Positions 26,241-34,663 of a stretch of DNA of 64,000 bases are shown here, in pieces. Both the position numbers and the translations under genes were made by a program. Origin of the DNA: Streptomyces nojiriensis. GTDB taxonomy: Bacteria > Actinomycetota > Actinomycetes > Streptomycetales > Streptomycetaceae. The first letter of the stretch is position 1. Every line of letters starts with the position of its first letter. The stretch lies in assembly GCF_017639205.1 (NCBI RefSeq), contig NZ_CP071139.1, positions 1,984,001 to 2,048,000 on the forward strand. Reading direction: 5' to 3'. Under the pieces are notes generated by a model. The model saw nothing but the letters and a program-made list of their open reading frames with translations. It made no database searches and was not told the DNA's origin.

Positions 26241-26269
26241 TTCGTGATCACCGTGCCGGTGATCACGAA
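26241..26269. promoter_or_regulatory. 29-bp perfect dyad between SRPBCC and membrane-protein genes
   Basis: Arms TTCGTGATCACCG (26241-26253) and CGGTGATCACGAA (26257-26269) are exact complements with loop TGC. Each arm itself holds the palindrome GTGATCAC. It may be a terminator hairpin for the first gene or an operator for the next, whose GTG is 19 nt away; no T-run follows. Confidence 0.65.
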
Positions 26270-26287
26270 GCGACCGAGGAGATCTCC

Positions 26288-27061
26288 GTGGCCACTCCGC
26301 CACAGCCGCAGCAGCAGGGCGCCGGCCCGTACAACCCCTACGCCGCGCCCGTCCCGCAGCAGGGCGGCCCGGCCGGCCCCGGGCATGCCGGACCGCAGCC
26401 CTACGGCGCGTACGGCGCGTACGGCGCGCACCCCGAGCCGGGCCGGTACGGCTGCCGCCTGTGCGGGGCCTGGCCCGCCGCGCACGCGACCGTACGCGGC
26501 CACCAGGGCCTGATCCTGCTGATGCGGTTCCTGAGCCTGCGCGGACCGTTCTGCCGCGACTGCGGCCTCGCCACCTACCGCCGCATGTCCTCGGACACCC
26601 TGTGGCAAGGCTGGTGGGGGCCGCTGTCCGTCTTCATCACGCCCGTGACCCTGCTGATGAACCTCGGCCCGCGGGCGTCCTTCCGCAAGCTCGCTCCCCC
26701 GGCGGGCGGCTTCCGGCCCGCCCTCGACCCGGGCAAGCCGATGTGGCGCCGGGCCCCGGTCCTGCTGTTCCTCGCACCGGTGCTGCTCGTCCTGCTGGGG
26801 ATCCCCGCACTGATCGGGGTCGCCCTGCTCGTCGGTGACGGCACGCCGACCCTGTCGGTGGGCCAGTGCGTCGGCAACGAGTGGGACGGGGACCGGCTGC
26901 GGCTGCACGTGCGGGACTGCGGTTCGCCGCGCGCCGAGTACCGCGTCAGCAAGCGCCTCGAGTCGTCCGGCGACCGGTGCGCCCCGCTCGACCGGGTCGC
27001 CGGCGCCGAGTACGGCCCGGACGGCTCCACGCTCACCTGCCTCACTCCCCTGCCCCGGTGA
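26288..27061 (+). CDS. Membrane protein with N-terminal zinc-ribbon-like region
   Basis: 257 aa from GTG 26288 with GAGGAG 6 nt upstream. Residues 1-50 are Gln/Pro/Gly-rich (QPQQQGAGPYNPYAAP, repeated GAYGAY). CxxC pairs at CRLC (~55) and CRDC (~90) frame a short hydrophobic piece, resembling a zinc ribbon. One strong membrane span at ~157-180 (PVLLFLAPVLLVLLGIPALIG) is followed by an outside domain with paired Cys (VGQCVGNEW, LHVRDCGS, DRCAPLD, LTCLTP), shaped like septum-formation or DUF4190-type tails. It follows the dyad; function unknown. Confidence 0.78.
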   Translation: MATPPQPQQQGAGPYNPYAAPVPQQGGPAGPGHAGPQPYGAYGAYGAHPEPGRYGCRLCGAWPAAHATVRGHQGLILLMRFLSLRGPFCRDCGLATYRRMSSDTLWQGWWGPLSVFITPVTLLMNLGPRASFRKLAPPAGGFRPALDPGKPMWRRAPVLLFLAPVLLVLLGIPALIGVALLVGDGTPTLSVGQCVGNEWDGDRLRLHVRDCGSPRAEYRVSKRLESSGDRCAPLDRVAGAEYGPDGSTLTCLTPLPR

Positions 27062-27063
27062 CG

Positions 27064-27103
27064 CGAGAGCTCCCGGACACCGTGGGGCGTCCGGGAGCTC
27101 TCG
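27064..27103. terminator. Bidirectional terminator between convergent genes
   Basis: Perfect 15-bp stem CGAGAGCTCCCGGAC/GTCCGGGAGCTCTCG with a 10-nt loop, three bases past the rightward stop and 15 bases before the leftward stop. It serves both genes. Confidence 0.88.
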
Positions 27104-27117
27104 TCCGCGGGCCCGCG

Positions 27118-28347
27118 TCAGCGGATCGGCATGCCGGAGATCGTGCGGGCGATCACCAGGCGCTGGATCTCGCTGGTGCCCTCGAAGATCGTGTAGATGG
27201 CGCTGTCCCGGTGCATGCGCTCCACCGGGTACTCACGGGTGAAGCCGTTGCCGCCGAGGATCTGGACCGCCTGGGCGGTGACCTTCTTGGCGACCTCGCT
27301 CGCGAAGAGCTTCGACATCGAGCCCTCCGCCGACTCGAACGGCCGGCCCGCCACCGCCATCCAGGACGCCCGCCACACCAGCAGCCGGGCCGCGTCGATC
27401 TGCGTCCGCATGTCGGCGAGCTGGAAGGCCACGCCCTGGTTGTCGATGATCGGGCGGCCGAACTGGGTACGGGTCTTCGCGTAGTCGAGGGCCACCTCGT
27501 ACGCCGCGCGCGCGGTACCGACGGCCATCGCGCCGACCGCCGGCCGGGAGGCCTCGAAGGTGGCCATGGCCGCGTTCTTCACGCGCTCGCCGCCGCCGCT
27601 GCGGGCGCGCTCGTGGGCCCGCGCGAGGCGCTCGTCCAGCTTCTCCTTGCCGCCGAGCAGGCAGGAGCCGGGGATCCGCACGTCTTCCAGCACCACCTCG
27701 GCCGTGTGCGAGGCGCGGATGCCGTGCTTCTTGAACTTCTGGCCCTGGGACAGGCCGGGGGTGTTCGGCGGGACGATGAAGGAGGCGTGCCCCTTGGTCC
27801 CCAGCGCGGGATCGACGACCGCGACCACGATGTGGACGTTGGCGATGCCGCCGTTCGTCGCCCAGGTCTTGGTGCCGTTGAGCACCCATTCGTCCTTGGC
27901 CTGGTCGTAGACCGCCCGGGTGCGCATCGAGCCGACGTCCGAGCCGGCGTCCGGCTCGGAGGAGCAGAAGGCGGCCACCTTCACGTCGTCGGGGGTCCCG
28001 TACATCTGCGGGATCCAGGTGCCGATCTGCTCCTCGGTGCCGTTGGCGACGACGCCGATGGCCGCGAGTCCGGTGCCGACGATGGACAGCGCGATGCCCG
28101 CATCACCCCAGAAGAGCTCCTCCATCGCCATCGGGATGCCGAGCCCGGTCGGGTCGAAGAACTGCTGGGCGTAGAAGTCCAGCGAGTAGATGCCGACCTT
28201 GGCGGCCTCCTGGATGACGGGCCAGGGAGTCTCTTCGCGCTCGTCCCATTCCGCGGCCGCGGGACGCATCACATCGGCGGCGAAGCCGTGGATCCAGTCC
28301 CGTACCTGCTTCTGGTCGTCGTTGAGCTCCATGGTGAACTCCGCCAT
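27118..28347 (-). CDS. Acyl-CoA dehydrogenase
   Basis: 409 aa, ATG 28347. Full ACAD fold: N-terminal helices, FAD/substrate loops AFCSSEPDAGSDVGS and WVLNGTKTWATNG, and a C-terminal helical domain with RTQFGRPIIDNQGVAFQLAD, QILGGNGFTREYPVER and catalytic Glu in IYTIFEGTSEIQ. It oxidises an acyl-CoA to the 2-enoyl-CoA, passing electrons to ETF. Chain-length preference cannot be read. It is divergent from a TetR gene with two TTAC/GTAA dyads between, so repression by that TetR and release by acyl-CoA is a reasonable inference. Confidence 0.92.
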   Translation of the reverse strand: MAEFTMELNDDQKQVRDWIHGFAADVMRPAAAEWDEREETPWPVIQEAAKVGIYSLDFYAQQFFDPTGLGIPMAMEELFWGDAGIALSIVGTGLAAIGVVANGTEEQIGTWIPQMYGTPDDVKVAAFCSSEPDAGSDVGSMRTRAVYDQAKDEWVLNGTKTWATNGGIANVHIVVAVVDPALGTKGHASFIVPPNTPGLSQGQKFKKHGIRASHTAEVVLEDVRIPGSCLLGGKEKLDERLARAHERARSGGGERVKNAAMATFEASRPAVGAMAVGTARAAYEVALDYAKTRTQFGRPIIDNQGVAFQLADMRTQIDAARLLVWRASWMAVAGRPFESAEGSMSKLFASEVAKKVTAQAVQILGGNGFTREYPVERMHRDSAIYTIFEGTSEIQRLVIARTISGMPIR

Positions 28348-28382
28348 GTCCCCTCCACCTGTCTGTACTCGGCCCTGCGGAA

Positions 28383-28433
28383 GTTACTAGCGGTAACCTA
28401 CGCGAAGACCACAGTGTGTTACCGGTGAGTAAG
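28383..28433. promoter_or_regulatory. Two TTAC/GTAA dyads in the ACAD-TetR gap
   Basis: Site 1 is GTTAC-TAGCG-GTAAC (28383-28397); site 2 is GTTAC-CGGTGA-GTAAG (28418-28433). Centres are about 35 bp apart. TTAC/GTAA arms are typical TetR operators at actinobacterial fatty-acid genes. Site 1 sits 36 bp before the dehydrogenase ATG, site 2 about 130 bp before the TetR ATG. Confidence 0.6.
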
Positions 28434-28563
28434 CACTGTCAAGCACCGTCCGCACCGGCCACGACGGCGGACGGGGTGACCTCCGATTCGATCGACAGGG
28501 TGTGCGGGGTGTTACGTTGCGTGGGCGTCACGCACATCGCAAGGGCGGGGAGAGAAACACGTC

Positions 28564-29208
28564 ATGGAGACCACTCAGCAGGCCGGCGAGCCGGGAGCGG
28601 CCGAACGCCGCCGGCGGGAGCTGCTCGAAGCCGCCGACCGGGTCGTGCTCAGGGACGGCCCCAAAGCCTCCATGAACGCGATCGCGGCAGAGGCCGGCAT
28701 CACCAAGCCCATCCTCTACCGGCACTTCGGGGACAAGGCGGGCCTCTACCAGGCCCTCGCCGTCCGCCACACCGACGCCCTGCTCGACTCGCTGCGGGCC
28801 GCACTCGACGCCCCTGCCGAGCGGCGCCGCCGGGTGGAGGCGACCCTCGACACCTATCTTGCCGCCATCGAGGCCCGCCCGCAGGTCTACCGCTTCCTCA
28901 TGCACCCGGCCGAGGACTCCCACAGCGCCGAACGCGGCTTCGACGTCGGCCTGCACTCGGCCCCGCTGCTGCGCCGGCTCGGCGAGGAGCTGGCCGAGGT
29001 GATCGGCGAACGGGTGGACCTCGGCCCGGGGGGCGAGCGCCTCGCCCGGATCTGGGGCCACGGCATCGTCGGCATGATGCACGCGGCCGGCGACTGGTGG
29101 CTGGGCGAACGCCCCTGCGAGCGCGCGGACCTGGTCGCGGGCCTCACGGACCTGCTCTGGGGCCGCCTGGCCACCGCCGGCAACCGCAAGGACGGCCCGG
29201 GCTTCTAG
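28564..29208 (+). CDS. TetR family regulator
   Basis: 214 aa, ATG 28564. Residues ~14-62 are a TetR HTH (RRRELLEAADRVVLRDGP, SMNAIAAEAGITKPILYRHFGDKAGLYQAL). The C-terminal ligand domain is helical and ends with GIVGMMHAAGDWWLGERP, like regulators of lipid genes. Divergent from the acyl-CoA dehydrogenase and probably its repressor, with an acyl-CoA or fatty acid as inducer by analogy. The stop is followed by a hairpin-rich repeat. Confidence 0.9.
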   Translation: METTQQAGEPGAAERRRRELLEAADRVVLRDGPKASMNAIAAEAGITKPILYRHFGDKAGLYQALAVRHTDALLDSLRAALDAPAERRRRVEATLDTYLAAIEARPQVYRFLMHPAEDSHSAERGFDVGLHSAPLLRRLGEELAEVIGERVDLGPGGERLARIWGHGIVGMMHAAGDWWLGERPCERADLVAGLTDLLWGRLATAGNRKDGPGF

Positions 29209-29235
29209 CCGCACATCCAGCCTCGCCGGCCACCT

Positions 29236-29352
29236 CCAGCCCCGCCGGCGTTTGAGGCGCGGGGTCTGGGGCGGAGCCCCAGGAAACCCGGCTCCGCCGG
29301 GCACCGGGCTCCGCCCGGACCGGCGCCTCAAACTCCCCCAGCTACCGCTGGG
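29236..29352. repeat. Dispersed Streptomyces-type hairpin repeat
   Basis: Begins with a 45-bp unit (29236-29280) that recurs at 49131-49175 with about three changes. It holds four hairpins in a row: TGGGGC/GCCCCA, CCCGGC/GCCGGG, CCGGGC/GCCCGG and CCCAGC/GCTGGG. It fills the gap between convergent TetR and def genes and probably works as a two-way terminator. Confidence 0.75.
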
Positions 29353-29407
29353 AGGTACCCCCTGGCGAGGCTGGGATGCGCCCGGCGAAACCGGAGGCAA
29401 CGGTGGG

Positions 29408-29962
29408 CTAGCCGCGCAGCGCCTCCGCTCCCCAGGTGGTCTTCCGGATGGCGCGCCGCAGGCGACTGGCGCGCAGGCCCGTCACGCGGTCCGCGTACAC
29501 CGTCCCGTCGAGGTGGTCGCACTCGTGCTGCAGGCACCGCGCGAAGAACCCCGTCCCGTCGATCTTGACGGCGGCCCCGTCCGACGTGACGCCTTCCACC
29601 ACCGCGTGGTCGTAGCGGACCGTCCCCGCCTCCAGCCCCGGCAGGGACAGGCACCCCTCCGGCCCCAGGAACTCGTCCCCGTCGGCCGTCACCAGCCGCG
29701 GGTTGACGATGTGCCCGACGTGGCGGACGTCCTCGTCGTCGGGGCAGTCGTAGACGAACACCCGCTGTCCGACGCCGATCTGGTTCGCGGCGAGCCCGAC
29801 ACCCTCGGCGGCGTACATCGTGGCGAACATGTCCTCGATGAGCCGGTCGAGTTCCGGGCCGAATTCGGTGACTTCCGCGCACGCGGAGTGGAGCACCGGA
29901 TCGCCGAGCAGGCTCATGGTGCGGACGAGGCCGGCGGTACCGGGAATGGGGCGCTGTCGCAT
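29408..29962 (-). CDS. def: Peptide deformylase
   Basis: 184 aa. The three metal and catalytic motifs are present: GVGLAANQIG, EGCLSLPG (Cys ligand) and QHECDHLDG (two His ligands and the catalytic Glu). It removes the formyl group from nascent proteins using Fe2+ or similar. The C-terminus (RLRRAIRKTTWGAEALRG) is longer than in minimal enzymes. Streptomycetes often carry several deformylases, so this need not be the only copy. Confidence 0.93.
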   Translation of the reverse strand: MRQRPIPGTAGLVRTMSLLGDPVLHSACAEVTEFGPELDRLIEDMFATMYAAEGVGLAANQIGVGQRVFVYDCPDDEDVRHVGHIVNPRLVTADGDEFLGPEGCLSLPGLEAGTVRYDHAVVEGVTSDGAAVKIDGTGFFARCLQHECDHLDGTVYADRVTGLRASRLRRAIRKTTWGAEALRG

Positions 29963-30086
29963 GGCCTCAACCCTACGACGGGCGACTATATGAGGAGATC
30001 CGCGGCGGGGCGGGGGGCGCCGCGGTCAAGGCTCCGGCCGGTACTGGATAGGCTGGGGCCGACCGACGCAAGGAGGACAAGGGACG

Positions 30087-31325
30087 ATGGCAGGCAACAC
30101 GGAGCCGCTTTCGCCGCGGGCCAAGCTGGCCGTGACGGCGGGCAAGGCCGCGGCGGCGGTGTCGCGGGCCGCGGGACGCGGAAGCGGATCGGTGATCGGT
30201 GGCAAGGTCGCACTCAGGCTCGACCCCGATCTTCTCGGCGCGCTGGCGCAACATCTCGATGTCGTCCTCGTCTCCGCGACGAACGGCAAGACCACGACGA
30301 CCCGACTGATCGCGGAGGCCCTGCGGGCCAGCGGTCCGGTCGTCTCCAACGCCCTCGGCGCCAACATGCCGGCCGGCATCACGTCCGCGCTGGCCGGCGG
30401 CTCGGACGCCAAGTACGGCGTCATCGAGGTCGACGAGAAGTACCTGGCCGGAGTGGCCCGGGACGTCACCCCCAAGGTGATCGCCCTGCTCAACCTCTCC
30501 CGCGACCAGCTGGACCGCGCCGCCGAGACCCGCATGCTCGCGGAGAAGTGGCGCGAGGGGCTCCAGGGCTCCAAGGCGGTCATCGTCGCCAACTGCGACG
30601 ACCCGCTGATCGTGTGGTCCGCCTCCTCCTCCCAGAACGTGGTGTGGGTCGCGGCCGGCCAGGAGTGGAAGGACGACGCCTGGTCGTGCCCCTCCTGCGG
30701 CGGTGTCATGCAGCGCCCGGGCGACGACTGGTTCTGCGGCGAGTGCGGATTCCGGCGCCCGACCCCGACCTGGGTGCTCTCCGGCGACCACGTCCTGGAC
30801 CCGCACGGTTCGGCCTGGCCGATCCACCTCCAGCTGCCCGGCCGCGCCAACAAGGCCAACGCCGCCACCTCGGCCGCCGTGGCCGCCGTCTTCGGCGTCC
30901 CGCCGCAGGTGGCGCTGGAGCGGATGTACCAGGTGCAGGCCGTCGCCGGCCGCTACGACGTGGTGAGCTTCCAGGGCCGCGAGCTGCGGCTGCTGCTCGC
31001 GAAGAACCCGGCGGGCTGGCTCGAAACGTTTTCGCTGATCGATCCCCCGCCGACCCCGGTGATCCTCTCGGTGAACGCGCGCGGCGCCGACGGCACCGAC
31101 ACCTCCTGGCTGTGGGACGTGGACTACCCGCGGCTGGCCGGTCACCCGATCTTCGTGATCGGTGACCGCAAGCTGGACCTCGCGGTCCGCCTGGAGGTCG
31201 CGGGCCTGGACTTCCGCGTGTGCGACACCCTCGACGAGGCCGTGCAGCTCGCGCCGCCCGGACAGATCGAGCTGATCGCCAACTACACCGCCTTCCAGGA
31301 CGTGCGCCGCCGCGTCGGCAACTAG
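30087..31325 (+). CDS. murT: Lipid II isoglutaminyl synthase, MurT subunit
   Basis: 412 aa, ATG 30087 with AGGAGGACAAGGGA upstream. Mur-ligase central domain with P-loop SATNGKTTTTRL (63-74), then a four-Cys zinc ribbon (Cys201, 204, 217, 220: CPSCGG and FCGECGF) unique to MurT. The C-terminal DUF1727 domain follows (FSLIDPPPTPVILSVNARGADGTDTSWLW). With GatD it amidates the D-Glu of lipid II at ATP cost, a step needed for transpeptidase crosslinking. GatD follows 28 nt later; the pair is the usual operon. Confidence 0.93.
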   Translation: MAGNTEPLSPRAKLAVTAGKAAAAVSRAAGRGSGSVIGGKVALRLDPDLLGALAQHLDVVLVSATNGKTTTTRLIAEALRASGPVVSNALGANMPAGITSALAGGSDAKYGVIEVDEKYLAGVARDVTPKVIALLNLSRDQLDRAAETRMLAEKWREGLQGSKAVIVANCDDPLIVWSASSSQNVVWVAAGQEWKDDAWSCPSCGGVMQRPGDDWFCGECGFRRPTPTWVLSGDHVLDPHGSAWPIHLQLPGRANKANAATSAAVAAVFGVPPQVALERMYQVQAVAGRYDVVSFQGRELRLLLAKNPAGWLETFSLIDPPPTPVILSVNARGADGTDTSWLWDVDYPRLAGHPIFVIGDRKLDLAVRLEVAGLDFRVCDTLDEAVQLAPPGQIELIANYTAFQDVRRRVGN

Positions 31326-31352
31326 TACTCATACCTCAGAGGACACAAGAGC

Positions 31353-32081
31353 ATGAGCGACAACAGCCTGCGTCTGGTGTGGGTCTACCCGGACCTGCTG
31401 AGCACGTACGGAGACCAGGGCAACGCCCTCGTGGTGGAACGCCGGGCGCGCCAGCGCGGCCTGGACGTGCAGCGCGTGGACGTGCGCAGCGACCAGCCGA
31501 TCCCCACCTCGGGCGACATCTATCTGATCGGCGGTGGCGAGGACCGGCCGCAGCGCCTGGCCGCGGAGCGCCTGCTGCGCGACGGCGGCCTGGAGCGGGC
31601 CGTCTCGAACGGGGCGATCGTCTTCTCCGTCTGCGCCGGGTACCAGATCCTCGGCAAGGAATTCGTCAACGACCAGGGCCAGCGCCAGGAGGGCCTCGGC
31701 CTGCTGGACGTCGTCACCGTGCGCGGTGAGGGCGAGCGGTGCGTCGGCGACGTCCTCGGGGACATCGACCCGCGCCTGGGCCTGCCGCAGCTGACGGGCT
31801 TCGAGAACCACCAGGGCGTGACCCACCTCGGCCCGACGGCCAAGGCGTTCGCCCGGGTGAGCATGGGCCGTGGCAACGGCACCGGTGACGGCACCGAAGG
31901 CGCGTACAACGACACGGTGTTCGGCACGTACATGCACGGTCCCGTGATGGCCCGCAACCCGCACATCGCGGACCTGCTGCTGAAGCTGGCCCTCGACGTG
32001 AACGCGCTGCCGGCCATAGACGACCGGTGGTACGAGGCGCTGCGCGCGGAGCGCATCGCCGCCGCGACGCAGCCCGCGTAG
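31353..32081 (+). CDS. gatD: Lipid II isoglutaminyl synthase, GatD glutaminase subunit
   Basis: 242 aa, ATG 31353. Class I-like glutamine amidotransferase, CobQ/GatD type: early YPDLLSTYGDQGN, nucleophile Cys94 in VFSVCAGYQILG, and His195 in FGTYMHGPVMARNPHIAD. No separate Glu in the usual third position is clear, consistent with the Cys-His dyad of GatD. It makes ammonia from glutamine and feeds it to MurT. A hairpin terminator follows the stop. Confidence 0.93.
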   Translation: MSDNSLRLVWVYPDLLSTYGDQGNALVVERRARQRGLDVQRVDVRSDQPIPTSGDIYLIGGGEDRPQRLAAERLLRDGGLERAVSNGAIVFSVCAGYQILGKEFVNDQGQRQEGLGLLDVVTVRGEGERCVGDVLGDIDPRLGLPQLTGFENHQGVTHLGPTAKAFARVSMGRGNGTGDGTEGAYNDTVFGTYMHGPVMARNPHIADLLLKLALDVNALPAIDDRWYEALRAERIAAATQPA

Positions 32082-32124
32082 CGCCCCGCGGACCGCTCAT
32101 CGGGGCGGCCCCCGCATCATGTGT

Positions 32125-32158
32125 TCGGCCCGGTTTTCCCTAGGGGGAACCGGGCCGA
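32125..32158 (+). terminator. Hairpin terminator after gatD
   Basis: Perfect 11-bp stem TCGGCCCGGTT/AACCGGGCCGA with a 12-nt loop, 44 nt past the gatD stop. A T pair lies in the first arm only; no T-run follows. Confidence 0.75.
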
Positions 32159-32296
32159 CGTGGTTTCGCACGACGAGTACGACCAGCATGTGGAGGATGG
32201 TTCAGCCCACCTCTCCGACGCTTGTAGGGTGGCCGTAGTTCCAACCGGACGACGTGGTCCGGTCGTCGGCCCACGTTGCAAAGGTCCGTTCCTGCC

Positions 32297-33322
32297 ATGC
32301 GCATAGGTGTGCTCACTTCCGGTGGCGACTGCCCCGGTCTCAACGCCGTCATCCGCTCCGTCGTGCACCGTGCCGTGGTCGACCACGGCGACGAGGTGAT
32401 CGGCTTCCTCGACGGCTGGAAGGGCCTGCTGGAGGCGGACTACCGCAAGCTCGACCTCGACGCCGTCGGCGGCATCCTCGCCCGCGGCGGCACCATCCTC
32501 GGCTCCTCCCGGGTCCAGCCCGCGCACCTGCGCGACGGCGTGGAGCGCGCCCGCGGCCACGTCGCGGACCTCGGCCTCGACGCGATCATCCCGATCGGCG
32601 GCGAGGGCACCCTGAAGGCGGCGAACCTGCTCTCGCAGGCCGGTCTGCCCATCGTCGGCGTCCCGAAGACCATCGACAACGACATCGCCTCGACGGACGT
32701 CACCTTCGGCTTCGACACCGCCGTCGGGGTGGCCACGGAGGCGCTGGACCGGCTGAAGACCACCGCCGAGTCCCACCAGCGCGTGATGGTCGTCGAGGTC
32801 ATGGGCCGCCACACGGGCTGGATCGCCCTGCACTCGGGCATGGCGGCCGGCGCGCACGCGATCGTCGTGCCGGAGCGCCCCTTCGACATCGAGCAGCTGA
32901 CGGAGATCGTCGGCGAGCGCTTCTCCGCGGGCAAGCGGTTCGCGATCGTCGTGGTCGCCGAGGGCGCCAAGCCGCGCCCCGGGTCGATGGACCTGGAGGA
33001 GGGCGGCGTCGACATGTACGGGCACGAGCGGTTCGCCGGCATCGGCAACCGCCTCGCCGTGGAGCTGGAGCACCGTCTGGGCAAGGAGGCCCGGCCGGTG
33101 ATCCTGGGCCACGTCCAGCGCGGCGGCACGCCCACCGCGTACGACCGGGTCCTCGCCACCCGCTTCGGCTGGCACGCGGTGGAGGCGGCGCACCGGGGCG
33201 AGTTCGGCATGCTGACCGCGCTGCGCGGGACGGACATCGTGATGGTGCCGCTCGCCGAGGCGACCTCGACCCTCAAGACCGTTCCGGCCGACCGCTACGA
33301 CGAGGCGCAGACGGTTCTCTGA
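32297..33322 (+). CDS. pfkA: 6-phosphofructokinase (ATP type)
   Basis: 341 aa from ATG 32297, the family length; a TTG at 32276 would add seven residues. Motifs: GVLTSGGDCPGLNAVIR, GGEGTLKAANLL, PKTIDNDI with catalytic Asp127, and MGRHTGWIA. Gly104 is the ATP-type residue, while Lys124 is shared with PPi-type enzymes; this Gly104/Lys124 pair is usual for actinobacterial ATP-dependent PFKs. It phosphorylates fructose 6-phosphate, the committed step of glycolysis. It has its own promoter region after the gatD terminator and is followed by a hairpin. Confidence 0.93.
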   Translation: MRIGVLTSGGDCPGLNAVIRSVVHRAVVDHGDEVIGFLDGWKGLLEADYRKLDLDAVGGILARGGTILGSSRVQPAHLRDGVERARGHVADLGLDAIIPIGGEGTLKAANLLSQAGLPIVGVPKTIDNDIASTDVTFGFDTAVGVATEALDRLKTTAESHQRVMVVEVMGRHTGWIALHSGMAAGAHAIVVPERPFDIEQLTEIVGERFSAGKRFAIVVVAEGAKPRPGSMDLEEGGVDMYGHERFAGIGNRLAVELEHRLGKEARPVILGHVQRGGTPTAYDRVLATRFGWHAVEAAHRGEFGMLTALRGTDIVMVPLAEATSTLKTVPADRYDEAQTVL

Positions 33323-33352
33323 CGTCCCTTTTGTACGCCCCTTCTATCCTGG

Positions 33353-33386
33353 GCCGCCCCCGCGCGCAAGAGCGTACGGGGGCGGC
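33353..33386 (+). terminator. Hairpin terminator after pfkA
   Basis: Perfect 10-bp stem GCCGCCCCCG/CGGGGGCGGC with a 14-nt loop, 31 nt past the pfkA stop and followed by ATTACTG. Confidence 0.72.
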
Positions 33387-33425
33387 ATTACTGTGGTGGG
33401 GCATCACGGTCAAGGGAGTGAACAG

Positions 33426-34388
33426 ATGGATCACAGCGGGCACGGCATGGACATGCACATGGACATGGACCTGCCGCCGTTCACTCTCGGGCGCGGGCTG
33501 GAGTTCTCCTTCGACTCCTTCTTCCTGATCGCCTCACTGGTCGGGCTCGCCCTGTACGGGTGGGGCGTGCTGCGGCTGCGCCGGCGCGGGGACTCCTGGC
33601 CGCTGGGCCGGACCATCGCCTTCACCGTGGGCGTGCTCACCGTGATCCTCGTGATGTGCACCAAGCTGAACGACTACGGCATGGTCATGTTCAGCGTGCA
33701 CATGGTCCAGCACATGGTGATCAGCATGGTCACCCCGATCCTGGTGCTGCTGGGAGCCCCGGTGACGCTGGCGCTGCGTGCGCTGCCGCCCGCCGCCCGC
33801 GGTAGCAAGGGGCCGCGCGAGCTGCTGCTGATGCTGCTGCACAGCCGGTACATGAAGGTGATCACCCACCCGGCCTTCACGATCCCGATGTTCATCGCGA
33901 GCCTCTACGCCCTGTACTTCACCCCGCTCTTCGACTTCCTGATGGAGAGCCGGACCGGGCACATCGCGATGATGGTCCACTTCCTCGCGGTGGGTCTCAT
34001 CTTCTTCTGGCCGATCATGGGCATCGACCCGGGTCCGCACCGGCCGGGCTACGTGATGCGGATGCTGGAACTCTTCGCGGGCATGCCCTTCCACGCCTTC
34101 TTCGGCATCGCCCTGATGATGGCGAGCCAGCCGATGATCAAGACGTACGCGAACCCGCCGGCGTCCCTCGGCATCGACCCCCTGCTCGACCAGCAGTGGG
34201 GCGGCGGCATCGCCTGGGCCTTCAGCGAGATCCCCTCGGTGCTGGTCCTGATCGCCCTCGTCTACCAGTGGTACCACTCCGAGCAGCGGGCCGCGCGGCG
34301 GTCCGACCGGGCCGAGGACCGCAACGGCGACAAGGAGCTGGCGGCCTACAACGCGTATCTCGCCTCGCTCCGCGCGCGTGGCCAGTAG
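33426..34388 (+). CDS. ctaG: Cytochrome c oxidase assembly factor, CtaG-like
   Basis: 320 aa from ATG 33426 (GGGAGTG upstream). The first 16 residues (MDHSGHGMDMHMDMDL) are Met/His-rich and likely bind copper. Seven or so membrane spans follow with conserved polar residues in FSVHMVQHMVISMVTP, HLLHS-type HSRYMKVITHPAFTIPMF and GIDPGPHRPGYVMRM. These fit the caa3_CtaG family, which delivers or stores copper for terminal oxidase assembly. The charged C-tail (RRSDRAEDRNGDKE) is cytosolic. No oxidase subunit genes are nearby, so the partner is elsewhere. Confidence 0.87.
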   Translation: MDHSGHGMDMHMDMDLPPFTLGRGLEFSFDSFFLIASLVGLALYGWGVLRLRRRGDSWPLGRTIAFTVGVLTVILVMCTKLNDYGMVMFSVHMVQHMVISMVTPILVLLGAPVTLALRALPPAARGSKGPRELLLMLLHSRYMKVITHPAFTIPMFIASLYALYFTPLFDFLMESRTGHIAMMVHFLAVGLIFFWPIMGIDPGPHRPGYVMRMLELFAGMPFHAFFGIALMMASQPMIKTYANPPASLGIDPLLDQQWGGGIAWAFSEIPSVLVLIALVYQWYHSEQRAARRSDRAEDRNGDKELAAYNAYLASLRARGQ

Positions 34389-34420
34389 CGCGACACCACC
34401 TTCCGGCGCCACCATGGGGC

Positions 34421-34579
34421 ATGACCGGATCCGTTAAGGCGATGGCCGTCATGACCTTCGCCGCTCTGGTGGCCGTCGCCACGTATTCCGTGGCCCTCGG
34501 CAGCAACGGCTGGCTGTGGTTCGGCTGGGTGGTGCTGGGGCTGTTGACCGCCGGCATGGCCGCCACGCGCAATGTCTGA
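34421..34579 (+). CDS. Small two-helix membrane protein
   Basis: 52 aa, ATG 34421 with GGGG just before it. Two hydrophobic segments: MAVMTFAALVAVATYSVAL and WLWFGWVVLGLLTAGMAA, joined by GSNG. It follows ctaG by 32 nt and may be co-transcribed. No known family recognised; hydrophobic pattern and codon use support coding. Confidence 0.65.
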   Translation: MTGSVKAMAVMTFAALVAVATYSVALGSNGWLWFGWVVLGLLTAGMAATRNV

Positions 34580-34663
34580 GCAAGGTCCCGTCCGCCCCCT
34601 GCACCCCGTGGCTCACCGTCCGTAAAATGGCTGTGACAACGGGATATCGACAGGAGCGGCCTG

